Positions 9,705-19,476 are shown, counted from the first letter of the stretch. The stretch is DNA of 64,000 nt from Achromobacter ruhlandii (GCF_902859695.1 NZ_CADIJL010000002.1:409027-473026), one strand, 5' to 3'. Made by a program: numbers and translations. Notes: generated from the letters alone by a model not told the origin.

Positions 9705-10418
9705 TTAGGCAGAGTCCTGGGGTTTGGACATCACGAGGTCGGCGATCCGGCCGTGCTCCATGCGGGCGATCGTGTGCGCCAGGGCATGGGCTTCCTCGTG
9801 GTCGTGGGTGACGTAGACGGCGGTGGTGCCGAGCCGGCGCAGCAGGGCGCCGATCTCGACGCAGAGCGATTCGCGCAGGGCCCGGTCCAGGTTGGACAGC
9901 GGTTCGTCGAACAGCAGCACGCGCGGCCGCGCCACGATGGCGCGGGCCAGTGCGACGCGCTGCTGTTGGCCGCCCGACAGTTCCGAGGGCCGGCGCGCGG
10001 CGTGCTCGCCCAGGCCGACCAGGGCCAGGGCTTCGCGCACCCGCGCCGGCCGTTCGCGCCGGGCGACGCCGCGCATTTCCAGCGGAAAGGCGACGTTGCC
10101 GGCCACGCTCATGTGCGGCCACAGCGCGTAGTCCTGGAACACCATGCCGAGGCCGCGGCGTTCGGGCGGTTCGTGGCGCTGCGCGTCGCAGACGACGGCA
10201 TCGCCGAAGGCGATGCTGCCGCCCTGCGGCCGCAGCAGTCCGGCGAGCGACTTGAGCAGGGTGCTCTTGCCGCAGCCCGACGGGCCCAGCAGCGCCAGGA
10301 CAGTGCCCGCGGGCACGTCCAGGTCGACGCCGTCCAGCACGGTGTGGCCGTTGAAGGCGTGGCGCAGGCCGCGCACGGCGATCGCCGTGCCGCCCGCGGA
10401 AGGTTCAGGCGCGTTCAA
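9705..10418 (-). CDS. ABC transporter ATP-binding protein
   Basis: 237 residues. Walker [10 protein letters not shown] near residue 43, the Q-loop, signature [14 protein letters not shown], Walker [13 protein letters not shown] and the switch histidine in YVTHDHEEA are all intact. It powers the importer whose binding protein and permease follow. It lacks the long C-terminal TOBE region of FbpC/PotA-type ATPases. The start is TTG at 10416-10418, overlapping the stop of the porin gene by four bases (TTGA), so translation probably depends on ribosomes leaving the porin cistron. Confidence 0.9.
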   Translation of the reverse strand: MNAPEPSAGGTAIAVRGLRHAFNGHTVLDGVDLDVPAGTVLALLGPSGCGKSTLLKSLAGLLRPQGGSIAFGDAVVCDAQRHEPPERRGLGMVFQDYALWPHMSVAGNVAFPLEMRGVARRERPARVREALALVGLGEHAARRPSELSGGQQQRVALARAIVARPRVLLFDEPLSNLDRALRESLCVEIGALLRRLGTTAVYVTHDHEEAHALAHTIARMEHGRIADLVMSKPQDSA

Positions 10419-11533
10419 AACCGGTGCCGCAGGCCGAGGTTCAGGCCGAACTGGTTCTTGCCCGGTTCGACGTTGGCGCCGTACTTGCCGCCGATCAGGC
10501 TCTGCGCCGACTTGTCGTCGTTCACCGCGTAGGCCGCGACGGCATAGACGGTGGTGCGCTTGGACAGGTCATATTCGTTGCCCAGGACGAACATGGTGGA
10601 CTTCTGGCCGGTGCCGGCGGCCTGCGCGGCCGGGCAGACGGCGTTGTTCATGTCGTCGCAGACCGAGTCGTTCAGGTGGTACACAGCGAACGACAGGCGG
10701 TTGTTCGACACCGGCAGGTAGGTCACGCCCAGCCAGGTCAGGTTGTTCTTGTAGTTGCGCTGCGTCAGTTTCTGTTCCAGCCAGCGGTAGCCGGCATAGA
10801 CCTTGACGCCCTCGAAGTCGTACGACAGCCCCGCGACGATGCGGTCTTCGCGGTTGTCGCTGTTGGCGCCCTTGGCCGGCTTGTCGGCGTTCTTCGAGTG
10901 ATACAGCACGCCGGCGTCCAGGCCGCCGGACTGGTAGCGCACGCCGCCGCCGATCATGCGGCCCAGCGTCTTGTCGTCGAACGATTGCTCGTTGTTCCAG
11001 CCGAAGCTGTAGTAGCCGCCGACGGACACGGGGCCGAACTTGCCGACGTACATCACCGCGTTGTCGGTGCGGTCGGAGAAGGCCGCGTCGGGGCGTTTGA
11101 TCGAGAAGTTGGCGTTGTCGAACGGGTTGTACTTGCTCATCCAGTCGATCATGAGCGTGTTGTGGCGGCCCAGCGTCAGGCGGCCCAGGCTCTTGCTCGA
11201 CAGGCCGACATAGGCCTGGCGGCCGAACAGGCGGCCGCCCTGCATGGTCTGGCCGTTGTCGGAGTCGAAGCCGTTTTCCAGCACGAACACGGTCGACAGG
11301 CCGTCGCCCAGGTCTTCGGTGCCCCGCAGGCCCCAGCGCGAACCGCTGAGATTGCCCGTGCTCATGCCCGTCTTGCTGTTGCCGCTGGGGCCGTTGCTGA
11401 GGTATTGCAGACCGGTGTCGATCAGGCCGTAGAGCTGGACCGAACTGGAGGCGGCCGTCGCCGCGAGGGCGGGGGAGAAGCTGAAGACGGACAGGCAGGC
11501 GCCAGCCGCCGCGATGCGGAGAGTCGATTTCAT
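10415..11533 (-). CDS. Gram-negative outer-membrane porin (OmpC/Omp32 type)
   Basis: 372 residues from the ATG at 11533, chosen over an upstream start because a ribosome binding site (AGAGGA) lies ten bases before it and the signal peptide [14 protein letters not shown] begins there. After cleavage near ALA the protein starts with [15 protein letters not shown], the usual first strand of betaproteobacterial trimeric porins, and it ends in LNLGLRHRF with the terminal phenylalanine needed for outer-membrane insertion. Unusually, it leads directly into an ABC importer, which suggests a dedicated outer-membrane route for that substrate. Confidence 0.9.
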   Translation of the reverse strand: MKSTLRIAAAGACLSVFSFSPALAATAASSSVQLYGLIDTGLQYLSNGPSGNSKTGMSTGNLSGSRWGLRGTEDLGDGLSTVFVLENGFDSDNGQTMQGGRLFGRQAYVGLSSKSLGRLTLGRHNTLMIDWMSKYNPFDNANFSIKRPDAAFSDRTDNAVMYVGKFGPVSVGGYYSFGWNNEQSFDDKTLGRMIGGGVRYQSGGLDAGVLYHSKNADKPAKGANSDNREDRIVAGLSYDFEGVKVYAGYRWLEQKLTQRNYKNNLTWLGVTYLPVSNNRLSFAVYHLNDSVCDDMNNAVCPAAQAAGTGQKSTMFVLGNEYDLSKRTTVYAVAAYAVNDDKSAQSLIGGKYGANVEPGKNQFGLNLGLRHRF

Positions 11534-11688
11534 AACAGGAAGTCCTCTTTGGGATTCAATCGGAATCGACACTCTAGGCACGGGTCGCTACAGCTTCGTG
11601 ACACGCCTCGAGGTTTCGTCGGGGGGCGGTCCGCGCGCGACGGGAGCCGCCCCGGGCACGGAGGATGCGCCGGCGGGCGCTGGTGCGT

Positions 11689-12201
11689 TCAGAGATGCAG
11701 CTTGGTCGACGACTTCACTTCGTGCATCGACAGCGTGCTCAGCAGTTCCTTCACGCCGGGCAGCGTGCGCAGCCGGTTGCGCACGAATTCGGAATAGGCG
11801 TCGAAATCGCGCGCCACGATGTGCAGCAGATAGTCGTGCTGGCCGGTGGTGTTGTGGCAGGCCAGCACTTCGGGCATGGCGGCCACGGCGGCCTCGAATG
11901 CGTGGCAGGTTTTCTCGGTGTGGTTTTCCAGCGAGATGCTGACGAACGCCACCACGCCCATGCCGAGCGCGCGGCGGTCCAGGATGGCCTGGTAACCGCG
12001 GATGACGCCCGAGCTTTCCAGCCGCTTGAGGCGCTTCCAGCAGGGCGAGGCCGACAGCGACACGCGCTCGGCCAGTTCGGCGTTGGAGAGCCGGCCATCT
12101 TCTTGAAGGATTTTCATGATTTTCCAATCGATCGCGTCAAGTTGATGTAACAAGGCAGTCTCTTTCATGGTTTCATGGCTGTGGGAAACGATATTTCCCA
12201 T
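11689..12201 (-). CDS. Lrp/AsnC family transcriptional regulator
   Basis: 170 residues. An N-terminal helix-turn-helix (LDAIDWKIMKILQEDGRLSN onward, about residues 21-75) with SLSASPCWKRLKRLE as recognition region, followed by a RAM ligand-binding domain (about 85-155). The start at 12201 has an AGGA ribosome site eight bases upstream; a second Met at codon 12 has none. It is divergent from the PLP-enzyme gene at 12348, a typical arrangement for an amino-acid-responsive local regulator. An inverted repeat lies inside its first codons (12183-12199). Confidence 0.88.
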   Translation of the reverse strand: MGNIVSHSHETMKETALLHQLDAIDWKIMKILQEDGRLSNAELAERVSLSASPCWKRLKRLESSGVIRGYQAILDRRALGMGVVAFVSISLENHTEKTCHAFEAAVAAMPEVLACHNTTGQHDYLLHIVARDFDAYSEFVRNRLRTLPGVKELLSTLSMHEVKSSTKLHL

Positions 12202-12347
12202 TATCCGATTCCTGAAGCAGAAATGGAAAGAATATTGTGGCCGGACGCGCCCATACTCCCTGCATCCCCTGGCCGGCGGCGCTATCGTGTCCGAACCCGT
12301 GATATCGCCGTCAGGTAGGCCGCACTTCCCCCATTGAGAGGCACGCC

Positions 12348-13634
12348 ATGAGTTATTCCAGCTATCACAAGAAAGACATCTCCGGCCGTCCGCTGCACGC
12401 CGAAACGCAGATGATGTCGTACGGCTTCGATCCTTTCCTGTCCGAAGGCGCGGTCAAGCCGCCGGTGTTCCTCACCTCGACCTTCGCCTTCCGTTCGGCC
12501 GAGGACGGCGCCGAGTTCTTCGATCTGGTGTCGGGCCGCAAGCCGCTGCCGCAGGGCGAGTCGGCCGGGCTGGTGTACAGCCGCTTCAACCATCCCAACC
12601 TGGAAATCGTCGAAGACCGCCTGTCGCTGCTGGACGGCTCGGAAGACGCCGCGGTGACCTCCAGCGGCATGTCGGCGATCAGCGCGGTGTTCCTGGCGTT
12701 CCTGCGCCCGGGCGACCAGCTGGTGCAGTCGGTGCCGCTGTATGGCGGCACCGAGACGTTGATCGCGAAGATCTTCCCGGAATGGGGCATCGGCTCGCAC
12801 CCGATCCACGACGGCCTGTCGGCGCAGAGCATGCGCGAGGCGCTGGAAGCGGCCGCGGCCAAGGGGCCGGTCAAGCTGTTCTACGTGGAAACGCCGGCCA
12901 ATCCGACCAACGCGCTGATCGACTTCCAGGCCATGAAGGCCGAGCTGGACGCGTTCGCCGCGCGCCACGGTTATCGCCCGATATCGGTGTGCGACAACAC
13001 GCTGCTGGGCCCGATCTTCCAGAAGCCGGCCGAGCATGGCGTGGACCTGTGCGTGTATTCGCTGACCAAGTACGTGGGCGGCCACAGCGACCTGGTGGCC
13101 GGCGCCGTCACTGGCACCAAGGACCTGATCAAGAAGGTGCGGGCCATCCGCAGCGCTTTCGGCTCGCAGCTCGATCCGCATTCGTGCTGGATGATCACGC
13201 GCTCGATGGAGACCGTGGTGCTGCGCATGAAGCAGGCCGCGCGCAGCGCGACCCGCGTGGCGCAGTGGCTGGCCGGCAATCCGCACGAGAAGGTGCGCAT
13301 CTATCACCCCGAGACCATCGCCGACGAAACCTACCAGGCGGTCTACCAGCGCCAGTGCAGCGGCCCGGGCTCGACCTTCGCTTTCGTGCTGGACGGCGGC
13401 CGCGCCAAGGCGTTCCGCTTCATCAACGCGCTGCGCCTGTTCAAGTCGGCGGTGAGCCTGGGCGGCACCGAGTCGCTGGTGTGCCATCCGGCCTCGACCA
13501 CGCACTCGGGCGTGCCGGCGGCCGAGCGTGACGCGGCCGGCGTGTCCGAAGGGCTGATCCGCATTTCCATCGGCCTGGAGCACGAAGAAGACCTGATCGC
13601 CGATATGGACCAGGCCATGCGCAGCGTGGCCTGA
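12348..13634 (+). CDS. Cystathionine gamma-synthase/methionine gamma-lyase family PLP enzyme
   Basis: 428 residues, an aspartate-aminotransferase-fold Cys/Met metabolism enzyme. The PLP-binding lysine is K241 in SLTKYVGGHSD; the upstream SSGMSAIS and ETPANPTN motifs of the family are also present. A GAGAGG ribosome site precedes the ATG. Such enzymes cleave or form C-S bonds at the gamma carbon (methionine, cystathionine, O-acetylhomoserine). The divergent Lrp-type regulator favours a degradative lyase controlled by its amino acid, but substrate cannot be read from sequence. Confidence 0.85.
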   Translation: MSYSSYHKKDISGRPLHAETQMMSYGFDPFLSEGAVKPPVFLTSTFAFRSAEDGAEFFDLVSGRKPLPQGESAGLVYSRFNHPNLEIVEDRLSLLDGSEDAAVTSSGMSAISAVFLAFLRPGDQLVQSVPLYGGTETLIAKIFPEWGIGSHPIHDGLSAQSMREALEAAAAKGPVKLFYVETPANPTNALIDFQAMKAELDAFAARHGYRPISVCDNTLLGPIFQKPAEHGVDLCVYSLTKYVGGHSDLVAGAVTGTKDLIKKVRAIRSAFGSQLDPHSCWMITRSMETVVLRMKQAARSATRVAQWLAGNPHEKVRIYHPETIADETYQAVYQRQCSGPGSTFAFVLDGGRAKAFRFINALRLFKSAVSLGGTESLVCHPASTTHSGVPAAERDAAGVSEGLIRISIGLEHEEDLIADMDQAMRSVA

Positions 13635-13654
13635 GGCGCGGGGGGCGGGCGGCG

Positions 13655-14299
13655 TCAGGCCGTTGCGGGCGGCCAGTCGATGGCGGCGGGCGCCAGCGCG
13701 AGGCGCAGCGCCCGCAGGTCATCGGGCGTGTCCAGGTCGGTCACGTAGGCGCGGTTGTCGCTGTCGAAGGTGGCGTGGCGGCCTTGCGCCGGATCCAGCC
13801 ATTGGCGCAGGCCGGCGCCGGGCGGCAGCAGGTTGGCCGACCGCACCGCGGCGGCCGACAGCAGCAGCGGATGACCCGGCGCGCCGTCGACGCGCGGGCG
13901 CAGGCTGTCGGTGCCCGGCGCGCAGGCGCGCCATTGCGCCAGCAGGCCGGCGATGGCGGCGCTGTCGAGCAGGGGCAGGTCGGCCAGCACCAGCAGCAGG
14001 TCGTGTCCGGGATGGGCACGGGCGTGTTCGCGCAGCGCCAGGCGCTGCGAGTCGGCGAGGGTGGCGTCCGGCCGCGCATGCGGCAGCGTATCGATCGCCG
14101 CGCGCCGCGCCAGCGGCGCCAGGGTGTCCGCATACGGGCCGATGACGGCGCGCACCGGCGCGACGCCGGCGTCGCGCAAGGCCTGCGTCAATCGCTCCAG
14201 CAGGCTGATGCCGTCGATGCATAGCGCCGACTTCGCGCGTCCGCCCAGGCGGGCGCCCTGGCCGGCGGCGAGGATGATGGCGGCGATGGGAGCGTTCAT
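13655..14299 (-). CDS. MobA/MocA-like nucleotidyltransferase for molybdenum cofactor
   Basis: 214 residues with the NTP-transferase signature IILAAGQGARLGGRAKSAL at residues 8-26 and a LLLVLADLPLL metal-site segment near 100-110. Proteins of this type attach CMP or GMP to molybdopterin. It follows xdhC (seven bases apart) and a molybdenum hydroxylase subunit, so the likely job is cytidylylation of cofactor for nicotinate dehydrogenase (MocA role); nicotinate/xanthine-type hydroxylases generally use the cytosine dinucleotide form. Last gene of the minus-strand nic arm, ending convergently with the PLP-enzyme gene. Confidence 0.82.
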   Translation of the reverse strand: MNAPIAAIILAAGQGARLGGRAKSALCIDGISLLERLTQALRDAGVAPVRAVIGPYADTLAPLARRAAIDTLPHARPDATLADSQRLALREHARAHPGHDLLLVLADLPLLDSAAIAGLLAQWRACAPGTDSLRPRVDGAPGHPLLLSAAAVRSANLLPPGAGLRQWLDPAQGRHATFDSDNRAYVTDLDTPDDLRALRLALAPAAIDWPPATA

Positions 14300-14306
14300 G
14301 GCGGGC

Positions 14307-15386
14307 TCAGACGGGGCAGGCGCGGGCCGGATGGGGCGGGTCGATGAGGGTCGAGTCTAGCCCGGCCGGGCCTTCCCTGGCGCGATCTTCTTTGGCTGGG
14401 TCGCGCGCCTTGCCGGCGGCCACGGTTTCCAGCGCGTCCCGCGCCACCCCGTTCTTGGCGGCGACGATCTCGGCCATGATCGACAGCGCGATTTCGGCCG
14501 GCGTCTTGCTGCCGATGTAGACCCCGGCGGGGCCGCGCAGCCGGCGCAGGTCGGCGTCCGCCAGGTCGAAATGCTCGCGCAGCCGCGCCCGGCGCGTTTC
14601 GCTGTTGCGGCGCGAGCCGATCGCGCCCACGTAGAACGCTTGCGACGGCAAGGCGTCGATCAGCGCCAGGTCGTCCAGCTTGGGATCGTGGCTGAGCGCG
14701 ATGATGGCGGTGCGGCGGTCGGGCCGCAGGCGTAGGATCAGGTCGTCGGGCATCTCGCGGCTGCGCACCGCGCCCGGCATCGTCCAGGCCGGCGACGGGG
14801 TGTCGCGCGGATCGCAGACGATGACCTCGAAGCCCAGCGTCAGCGCGATCTGGCAAAGGTAGCCGCTGGTATCGCCCGCGCCGATCACGATCAGCCGCAC
14901 TGACGGACCGAAGTGCGAGGTGAAGGTGTCGGCCGTCAGGCGCGGCAGGCCATCGGCGGGGCCGGGGCGCAGGCTGACGGCGCCGCTGGCCAGGTCCAGC
15001 TCGCGCGCGATGCAATCGCGGCGCCGGCAGTGTTCCAGCAGGGCGGGCAATTGGCTGGCGGGGCCGATGGTTTCCATCACCAGTTCCAGGGTGCCGCCGC
15101 AGGGCAGGCCGAACTGGCGCGCCTGGTCGGCGTGCACGCCGTAGCGCAATACCTCGGGCCGCGCCGTCGCGGCAACGCCGGCCCGCGCGCGTGCGACCAG
15201 GTCGTCCTCGATGCAACCGCCCGATACGGAGCCGGCGACTTCGCCGTGGCCGTTCAGGGCCATCAACGCGCCCGGCGGCCGGGGCGACGAGCCCCAGGTG
15301 CGCGCCACGGTGACCAGCCATGCGGGGATGCCGTCGCGCTGCCATTGCGCGGCCTGTTGCAGCACCTGGGTGTCGATATCAAGCAT
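14307..15386 (-). CDS. XdhC/CoxI family molybdenum hydroxylase maturation factor
   Basis: 359 residues. N-terminal XdhC/CoxI domain (about 1-90) with GSVSGGCIEDDL, a middle segment with GLPCGGTLEL, and a C-terminal Rossmann-like XdhC domain starting RLIVIGAGDTSGYL (about 169 onward) and including YVGAIGSRRNSETRRARL. XdhC proteins bind molybdenum cofactor, promote its sulfuration and hand it to the apo-enzyme. The start overlaps the end of the molybdenum subunit gene by eight bases, so it almost certainly matures that enzyme. Confidence 0.9.
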   Translation of the reverse strand: MLDIDTQVLQQAAQWQRDGIPAWLVTVARTWGSSPRPPGALMALNGHGEVAGSVSGGCIEDDLVARARAGVAATARPEVLRYGVHADQARQFGLPCGGTLELVMETIGPASQLPALLEHCRRRDCIARELDLASGAVSLRPGPADGLPRLTADTFTSHFGPSVRLIVIGAGDTSGYLCQIALTLGFEVIVCDPRDTPSPAWTMPGAVRSREMPDDLILRLRPDRRTAIIALSHDPKLDDLALIDALPSQAFYVGAIGSRRNSETRRARLREHFDLADADLRRLRGPAGVYIGSKTPAEIALSIMAEIVAAKNGVARDALETVAAGKARDPAKEDRAREGPAGLDSTLIDPPHPARACPV

Positions 15387-17679
15387 GCGGGCCTTGGCCG
15401 GGGGCGGGTCGGGCCAGCACGGCGCGCACTGCCTCGGGCGTGAAGGGCGCCTGGTGGAAGCGTCGTCCGGTGGCGTCGAACAGCGCGTTGGCGATGGCCG
15501 CGGGGCCGGGGATCGAGGCCGATTCGCCGGCGCCCATGGGCGCCTCGTCCTGGCGCGGCATCAGCAGCACGTCGATGGGCGGCAGGTCCTTGAAGCCGAT
15601 GATGGGGTAGCCGCCCCATTCGCGGCTGGCGACGCCGGCCGCGTCGAACTGCACGCGTTCGAGCAGGCAGCGGCTCAGGGTCTGGTTGACGTTGCCGTGG
15701 ATCTGGTGGCGCACGCCGTCGGGGTTGACGATCATGCCGGTGTCCTGGCCCACCACCACGCGCGTGATGGCGATGCGGCCGCTGGCCGGGTCCACGCTCA
15801 GGTCGATGACCCAGGCTGCCCAGGCGGCGCCGAAGCCGGGGAACTTGCTGTGCACGTAGCGCGCGTAGGCCACGCCGCGCCCATGCAGGCGGCCGTCGGC
15901 GCCGGGCCGGCCACGGCTGCCCGCGACGCCGGCCCGCCAGCCGGCGCGCGCCGCCGTCGCCTCCAGCAGCGCGATGGCGCGCGCATCGTCCAGGTGGCTG
16001 AGCCGGAACGCGACCGGGTCGGCCCCGGCCGCCTCGGCCAGCTCGTCGATCATGCAGTCGTGCGCGAACGAGCTGGGCAGCGCCGAGACGCCGCGCAGCC
16101 ACGAGGCGCGCACCAGCGGCGCAGTGTCGTGGCAGACGATGCGCCGGCTGGCATAGCGGTAGGGCGGCACCGCGGTGCGGTCGCCCATTTCCAGCACGCG
16201 CGGCTCGCCCGGCACGGCGCCGGTCAGCAGCAGCGCCAGCAGCGGCGCGTCGTTGGACGGATAGCGCACCTCGAAGTCATAGGCCAGCAGCCGGCCGTCG
16301 GCGTCCAGCGCGGCGGCCACGTCCATGAGTTGGCCCGTGCCCTTGGGTTCCCACTGGTGTTCCTGGTCGCGCATCAGTTGCACCCGCACCGGCGCGCCGA
16401 CGGCGGCCGACAGCAGCGCGGCGTCGGCGCAGACGTCGTCGGCGCAGTTGCGGCCGTAGCAGCCGGCGGCCTCCATGCGGATGATCTCGATGCGGTCCTC
16501 GCCCAGCTTGAGCAGGCGGTTCAGGTCGGCGCGCAGCATGTGCGGGTTCTGGGTGCCGGCCCAGACCGTGAGGCGGCCGTCGCGATGGTCGGCCACCGCG
16601 CAGGACGGCCCGATGGACGCGTGCATCTGGTAGGGCCAGACGTAGGTGCGGCGCAGGCGCACGGGGGCGGCACAGGTGGCCTCGACGTCGCCTTCCTCCA
16701 GCAGCAGGCGGCGGCGGGCGGGGTTGGCGCGGATGGCGCTGGCCAGGTCGTCCAGCACGGGCGCGGGCGGCACCGGTTTCCAGCGCACCTTGAGCGCGCG
16801 CATGGCGGCTTCGGCTTGTTCCTCGCGGTCGGCCACCACGCCGATGAAATCGCCTTGCACCACCACCTGGACGCGGCCCGGCAGGTGTGCGACGGAATCG
16901 CTGTCGACGCTGATGAGGCAGCGGCCGATGAAGTCGCCGGCGTCGCGGCCGGGGTGCGGCGGGCGCACCACGCGGCCATGGCGCATGCCGGGCACGCGCA
17001 CGTCGTGCACGAAGCTCAGTTCGCCGGTGGCCTTGGCCGGAATGTCGACGCGCGCAACGGCGCTGCCGACCACGGTGTAGTCGCGGGCCGGCTTGAGCCG
17101 CACCTGGGCATCATCGGTGGCCAGCTCCAGCCGGGTGTGCCGGCCCTGCACCAGTTGGCCGTAGTGCAGGGCGCGCGCGTCGCCCGCATCGGCGGGACGC
17201 ACGATGCCGTCGCGCAGGCGCAGCGTGTCCGCCGCCACGCCCCATTGCCGCGCGGCCCGCGCCAGCAGGCGCTCGCGCGCCTGGGCGGCGGCGCGGCGCA
17301 ACGGGGCGGCCGAGATCTGGATGCTGGCGCTGGCGATGGTGGGCCCCTGGTTGGGGGTGGCGTTGGTGTGGCCCAGCACCATTTCCAGTCGCGCCACCGG
17401 CACGTGCAGTTCCTCGGCCACGATCTGCGCCAGCGCGGTGCGGATGCCGGTGCCCAGGTCGACGTGACCGTTGAAGGCCAGCGCGCGCCAGCCGCCCGGC
17501 GCGGCCTCATCGGCCAGCACCGCCACGAAGACTTCGGGCGTGTCCTGCACGTAATCCGAAACGACACCCGGCTGCCCGGGCGCCGGACGAGGCGGCGCGG
17601 TCGGGGCGCGCACGACCAGCAGCGCGCCGGGGTGGGTCAGCAGCGCGTCGTGCAGCGCGCGGGGATGGGGCAGGTTCAT
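15379..17679 (-). CDS. Nicotinate dehydrogenase molybdopterin-binding subunit (NicB-type catalytic subunit)
   Basis: 766 residues, a complete aldehyde oxidase/isoquinoline-oxidoreductase type molybdenum subunit. Key loops are present: FNGHVDLGTGIRTALAQIVAEE near residue 68, AAGCYGRNCADDVC in the middle, and the catalytic glutamate E719 in PMGAGESASIPGP. It has no haem motifs and no membrane segment. It lies between nicF and xdhC in the nic locus, so it most likely supplies the active site for nicotinate 6-hydroxylation together with NicA and the cytochrome-bearing NicB on the other strand. In Pseudomonas putida these parts form one NicB polypeptide. The split is inferred; a different N-heterocycle substrate remains possible. 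Confidence 0.82.
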   Translation of the reverse strand: MNLPHPRALHDALLTHPGALLVVRAPTAPPRPAPGQPGVVSDYVQDTPEVFVAVLADEAAPGGWRALAFNGHVDLGTGIRTALAQIVAEELHVPVARLEMVLGHTNATPNQGPTIASASIQISAAPLRRAAAQARERLLARAARQWGVAADTLRLRDGIVRPADAGDARALHYGQLVQGRHTRLELATDDAQVRLKPARDYTVVGSAVARVDIPAKATGELSFVHDVRVPGMRHGRVVRPPHPGRDAGDFIGRCLISVDSDSVAHLPGRVQVVVQGDFIGVVADREEQAEAAMRALKVRWKPVPPAPVLDDLASAIRANPARRRLLLEEGDVEATCAAPVRLRRTYVWPYQMHASIGPSCAVADHRDGRLTVWAGTQNPHMLRADLNRLLKLGEDRIEIIRMEAAGCYGRNCADDVCADAALLSAAVGAPVRVQLMRDQEHQWEPKGTGQLMDVAAALDADGRLLAYDFEVRYPSNDAPLLALLLTGAVPGEPRVLEMGDRTAVPPYRYASRRIVCHDTAPLVRASWLRGVSALPSSFAHDCMIDELAEAAGADPVAFRLSHLDDARAIALLEATAARAGWRAGVAGSRGRPGADGRLHGRGVAYARYVHSKFPGFGAAWAAWVIDLSVDPASGRIAITRVVVGQDTGMIVNPDGVRHQIHGNVNQTLSRCLLERVQFDAAGVASREWGGYPIIGFKDLPPIDVLLMPRQDEAPMGAGESASIPGPAAIANALFDATGRRFHQAPFTPEAVRAVLARPAPGQGPHA

Positions 17680-17717
17680 GGGCGAAGGCGATCCGGGCGG
17701 ATTGGCTGATTATGCCG

Positions 17718-18371
17718 CTATCGCGCCGCGCCGGGCAGCGCGCCGATGTCGGCCAGCGCCTGCTCCAGCGGCATGACGGCGGCGTACTTCTGCGCCATGT
17801 CGAACAGGTTGGCCTCGTGTGGCCCGAGCGCGCGGTCGCCGCAGCAGTCGGCCACCACCAGCGGCCGGAAACCGGCCTGCATGGCGTCGACCACGCTGGC
17901 GCGCACGCAGCCGCTGGTGACGCAGCCGGCCACCACCAGCGTCTGCACGCCGCGTTGTGCCAGCCACGGGGCCAGCATAGTGCCGTAGAACGCCGACGGC
18001 GTGCTCTTGCGCACCACGTATTCGCCGGGCGCGGGGGCCAGCTGCGGCACGATGGCGCTGTTGTGGCTGTCTTCCTTCAGGGTCAGCATGCCCGGCACCT
18101 TGAGGCAGAAGATGTTGCTGTCGGCGTCGTCGTCCGAGAACACGATGCGGCTGTGCGCCACCGGCCAGCCCTGTTCGCGCGCATGCGCCAGCAAGGCGCG
18201 GGTGCGCTCGATGGCCTGTGGGATGTTGCCGCCACCGAACACGGCGGGGTCGGCGAAGCCGTTGACGAAATCGATGATCAGCAGGCCGAACGGCGCCTTC
18301 AGCGGCAGCGGCGTACCGAAGCCCTGGCGGGCGTAGGCCGAGATATCCCCGGCGGGAACGGTGGTGGTCAT
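17718..18371 (-). CDS. nicF: Maleamate amidohydrolase NicF (isochorismatase family)
   Basis: 217 residues. The cysteine-hydrolase triad is visible as D34 in IDFVNGF, K122 in RKSTPSAF and C155 in VTSGCVRAS. It should hydrolyse maleamate to maleate and ammonia, the last step encoded here. The start overlaps the stop of nicX by four bases (ATGA at 18368-18371), fitting the nicD-nicX-nicF order. Other isochorismatase-fold amidases look alike, but the neighbours make NicF the only reasonable reading. Confidence 0.92.
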   Translation of the reverse strand: MTTTVPAGDISAYARQGFGTPLPLKAPFGLLIIDFVNGFADPAVFGGGNIPQAIERTRALLAHAREQGWPVAHSRIVFSDDDADSNIFCLKVPGMLTLKEDSHNSAIVPQLAPAPGEYVVRKSTPSAFYGTMLAPWLAQRGVQTLVVAGCVTSGCVRASVVDAMQAGFRPLVVADCCGDRALGPHEANLFDMAQKYAAVMPLEQALADIGALPGAAR

Positions 18372-19441
18372 GCCAGCTCCTTGCGGCGGGCGGCGCGCGC
18401 CAGCCCGGGTTCGTCCTGCACCACGCCGTCGATGACGACGGCGCGATCATCCAGCATCACCGTGCAATGGCGCATCGGGATGTCGATATGGCAGGCGGTG
18501 GTGCGTTGGCCGCCGGCCTCGTTGTTCGGCCCCATGGACCAGAGGAAGTTGCCCTCGAAGGCGCGGGCGTCCATGCCGATGTGGGTTTCCTTGCCGTAGT
18601 GGCCCAGCATCGACCAGTGGGCGCGCGGCTGCAGGCCCCAGCCGATGTGCGAGACGGCGTAGGCTTCCGGGTCTTCATACGACGCCATGTAGTCGCGCAG
18701 CACCTCGGCCTGCAGTCCGCCCTGGATGCGGGTGACGTAGCCGCGCTCGACGGTCAGCGTGATCGGGTCGGTCACGTAGTCCTTCATCGGCAGCAGGATG
18801 TCGCCGCGGTCCAGCACCACCTGGCCGTTGCTGTGGCCCTCGTCGGGCCAGGTCAGCACGAAGCCGCTGGGCCAGTGGTCCCAGCGCCCTGGCTCGTCGA
18901 CGAAGCCGTATTCGGAAATCGCCGGGAAGCTGCCCAGGCGGCATTGCAGGTCGGTGCCGGCCCGGGAGGTGATGCGCATCTGGCGCGCCTCGGCGATTTG
19001 CGCGGCGGCCGCGCGCACGCGGGCGCGGTCGGCCTCGGTGGGCACAAGGCGGCAGAGAATCTCGGGCGGCTCGACCGCCAGCAGGATCTTGGTGCCGCCC
19101 TGCAGGATCTCGTGCTGCTCGGGCGAGAACAGCAGCGTCATCAGGTCCAGCACCAGGTCGCTGGCCTTGAGCGCGGCGATGGCGGCGGGGTTGCCGGTCA
19201 GCGGCGTGGTGCCCAGGTAGGCCAGCGAGTCGCGGCTGAGGGATTTCTCGCCGTTGACCGGCGGCAGATCCAGGCGGTTGACGCGCGCGCCCATGTCGCC
19301 GGCGGCGGCGATGGCGCAGCGCAGCGTCTGCGGATGGGTGTCGGCGCCGGTGAGCACGGTCACGGTCTGGCCGGCTTCGAGACGGGAAAGCGTGAGCACC
19401 TGTTTCCAGGCGCGGATCAGGTCGATGTCGCTGACGGGCAT
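18368..19441 (-). CDS. nicX: 2,5-dihydroxypyridine 5,6-dioxygenase NicX
   Basis: 357 residues from the ATG at 19441, which has AGGAG about eight bases upstream; the open frame runs further but without plausible coding sequence. NicX is an extradiol-like Fe(II) dioxygenase that opens 2,5-dihydroxypyridine to N-formylmaleamate. The metal ligands described for the P. putida enzyme (two histidines and an aspartate) fall at H265 in VSHIGWG, H318 and D320 in ACHIDIPMRH. It is tightly coupled to nicF downstream and 35 bases after nicD. Confidence 0.93.
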   Translation of the reverse strand: MPVSDIDLIRAWKQVLTLSRLEAGQTVTVLTGADTHPQTLRCAIAAAGDMGARVNRLDLPPVNGEKSLSRDSLAYLGTTPLTGNPAAIAALKASDLVLDLMTLLFSPEQHEILQGGTKILLAVEPPEILCRLVPTEADRARVRAAAAQIAEARQMRITSRAGTDLQCRLGSFPAISEYGFVDEPGRWDHWPSGFVLTWPDEGHSNGQVVLDRGDILLPMKDYVTDPITLTVERGYVTRIQGGLQAEVLRDYMASYEDPEAYAVSHIGWGLQPRAHWSMLGHYGKETHIGMDARAFEGNFLWSMGPNNEAGGQRTTACHIDIPMRHCTVMLDDRAVVIDGVVQDEPGLARAARRKELA

Positions 19442-19476
19442 GGCGGACTCCTGTCCGGTAAGGGGGAAAAGGGGAT

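Noticed and set aside
15211..17709. 832-codon plus-strand frame opposite the molybdenum subunit gene
   Set aside because: Shadow frame with low-complexity Ala/Gly/His/Arg content; the minus-strand product is a well-conserved hydroxylase subunit.
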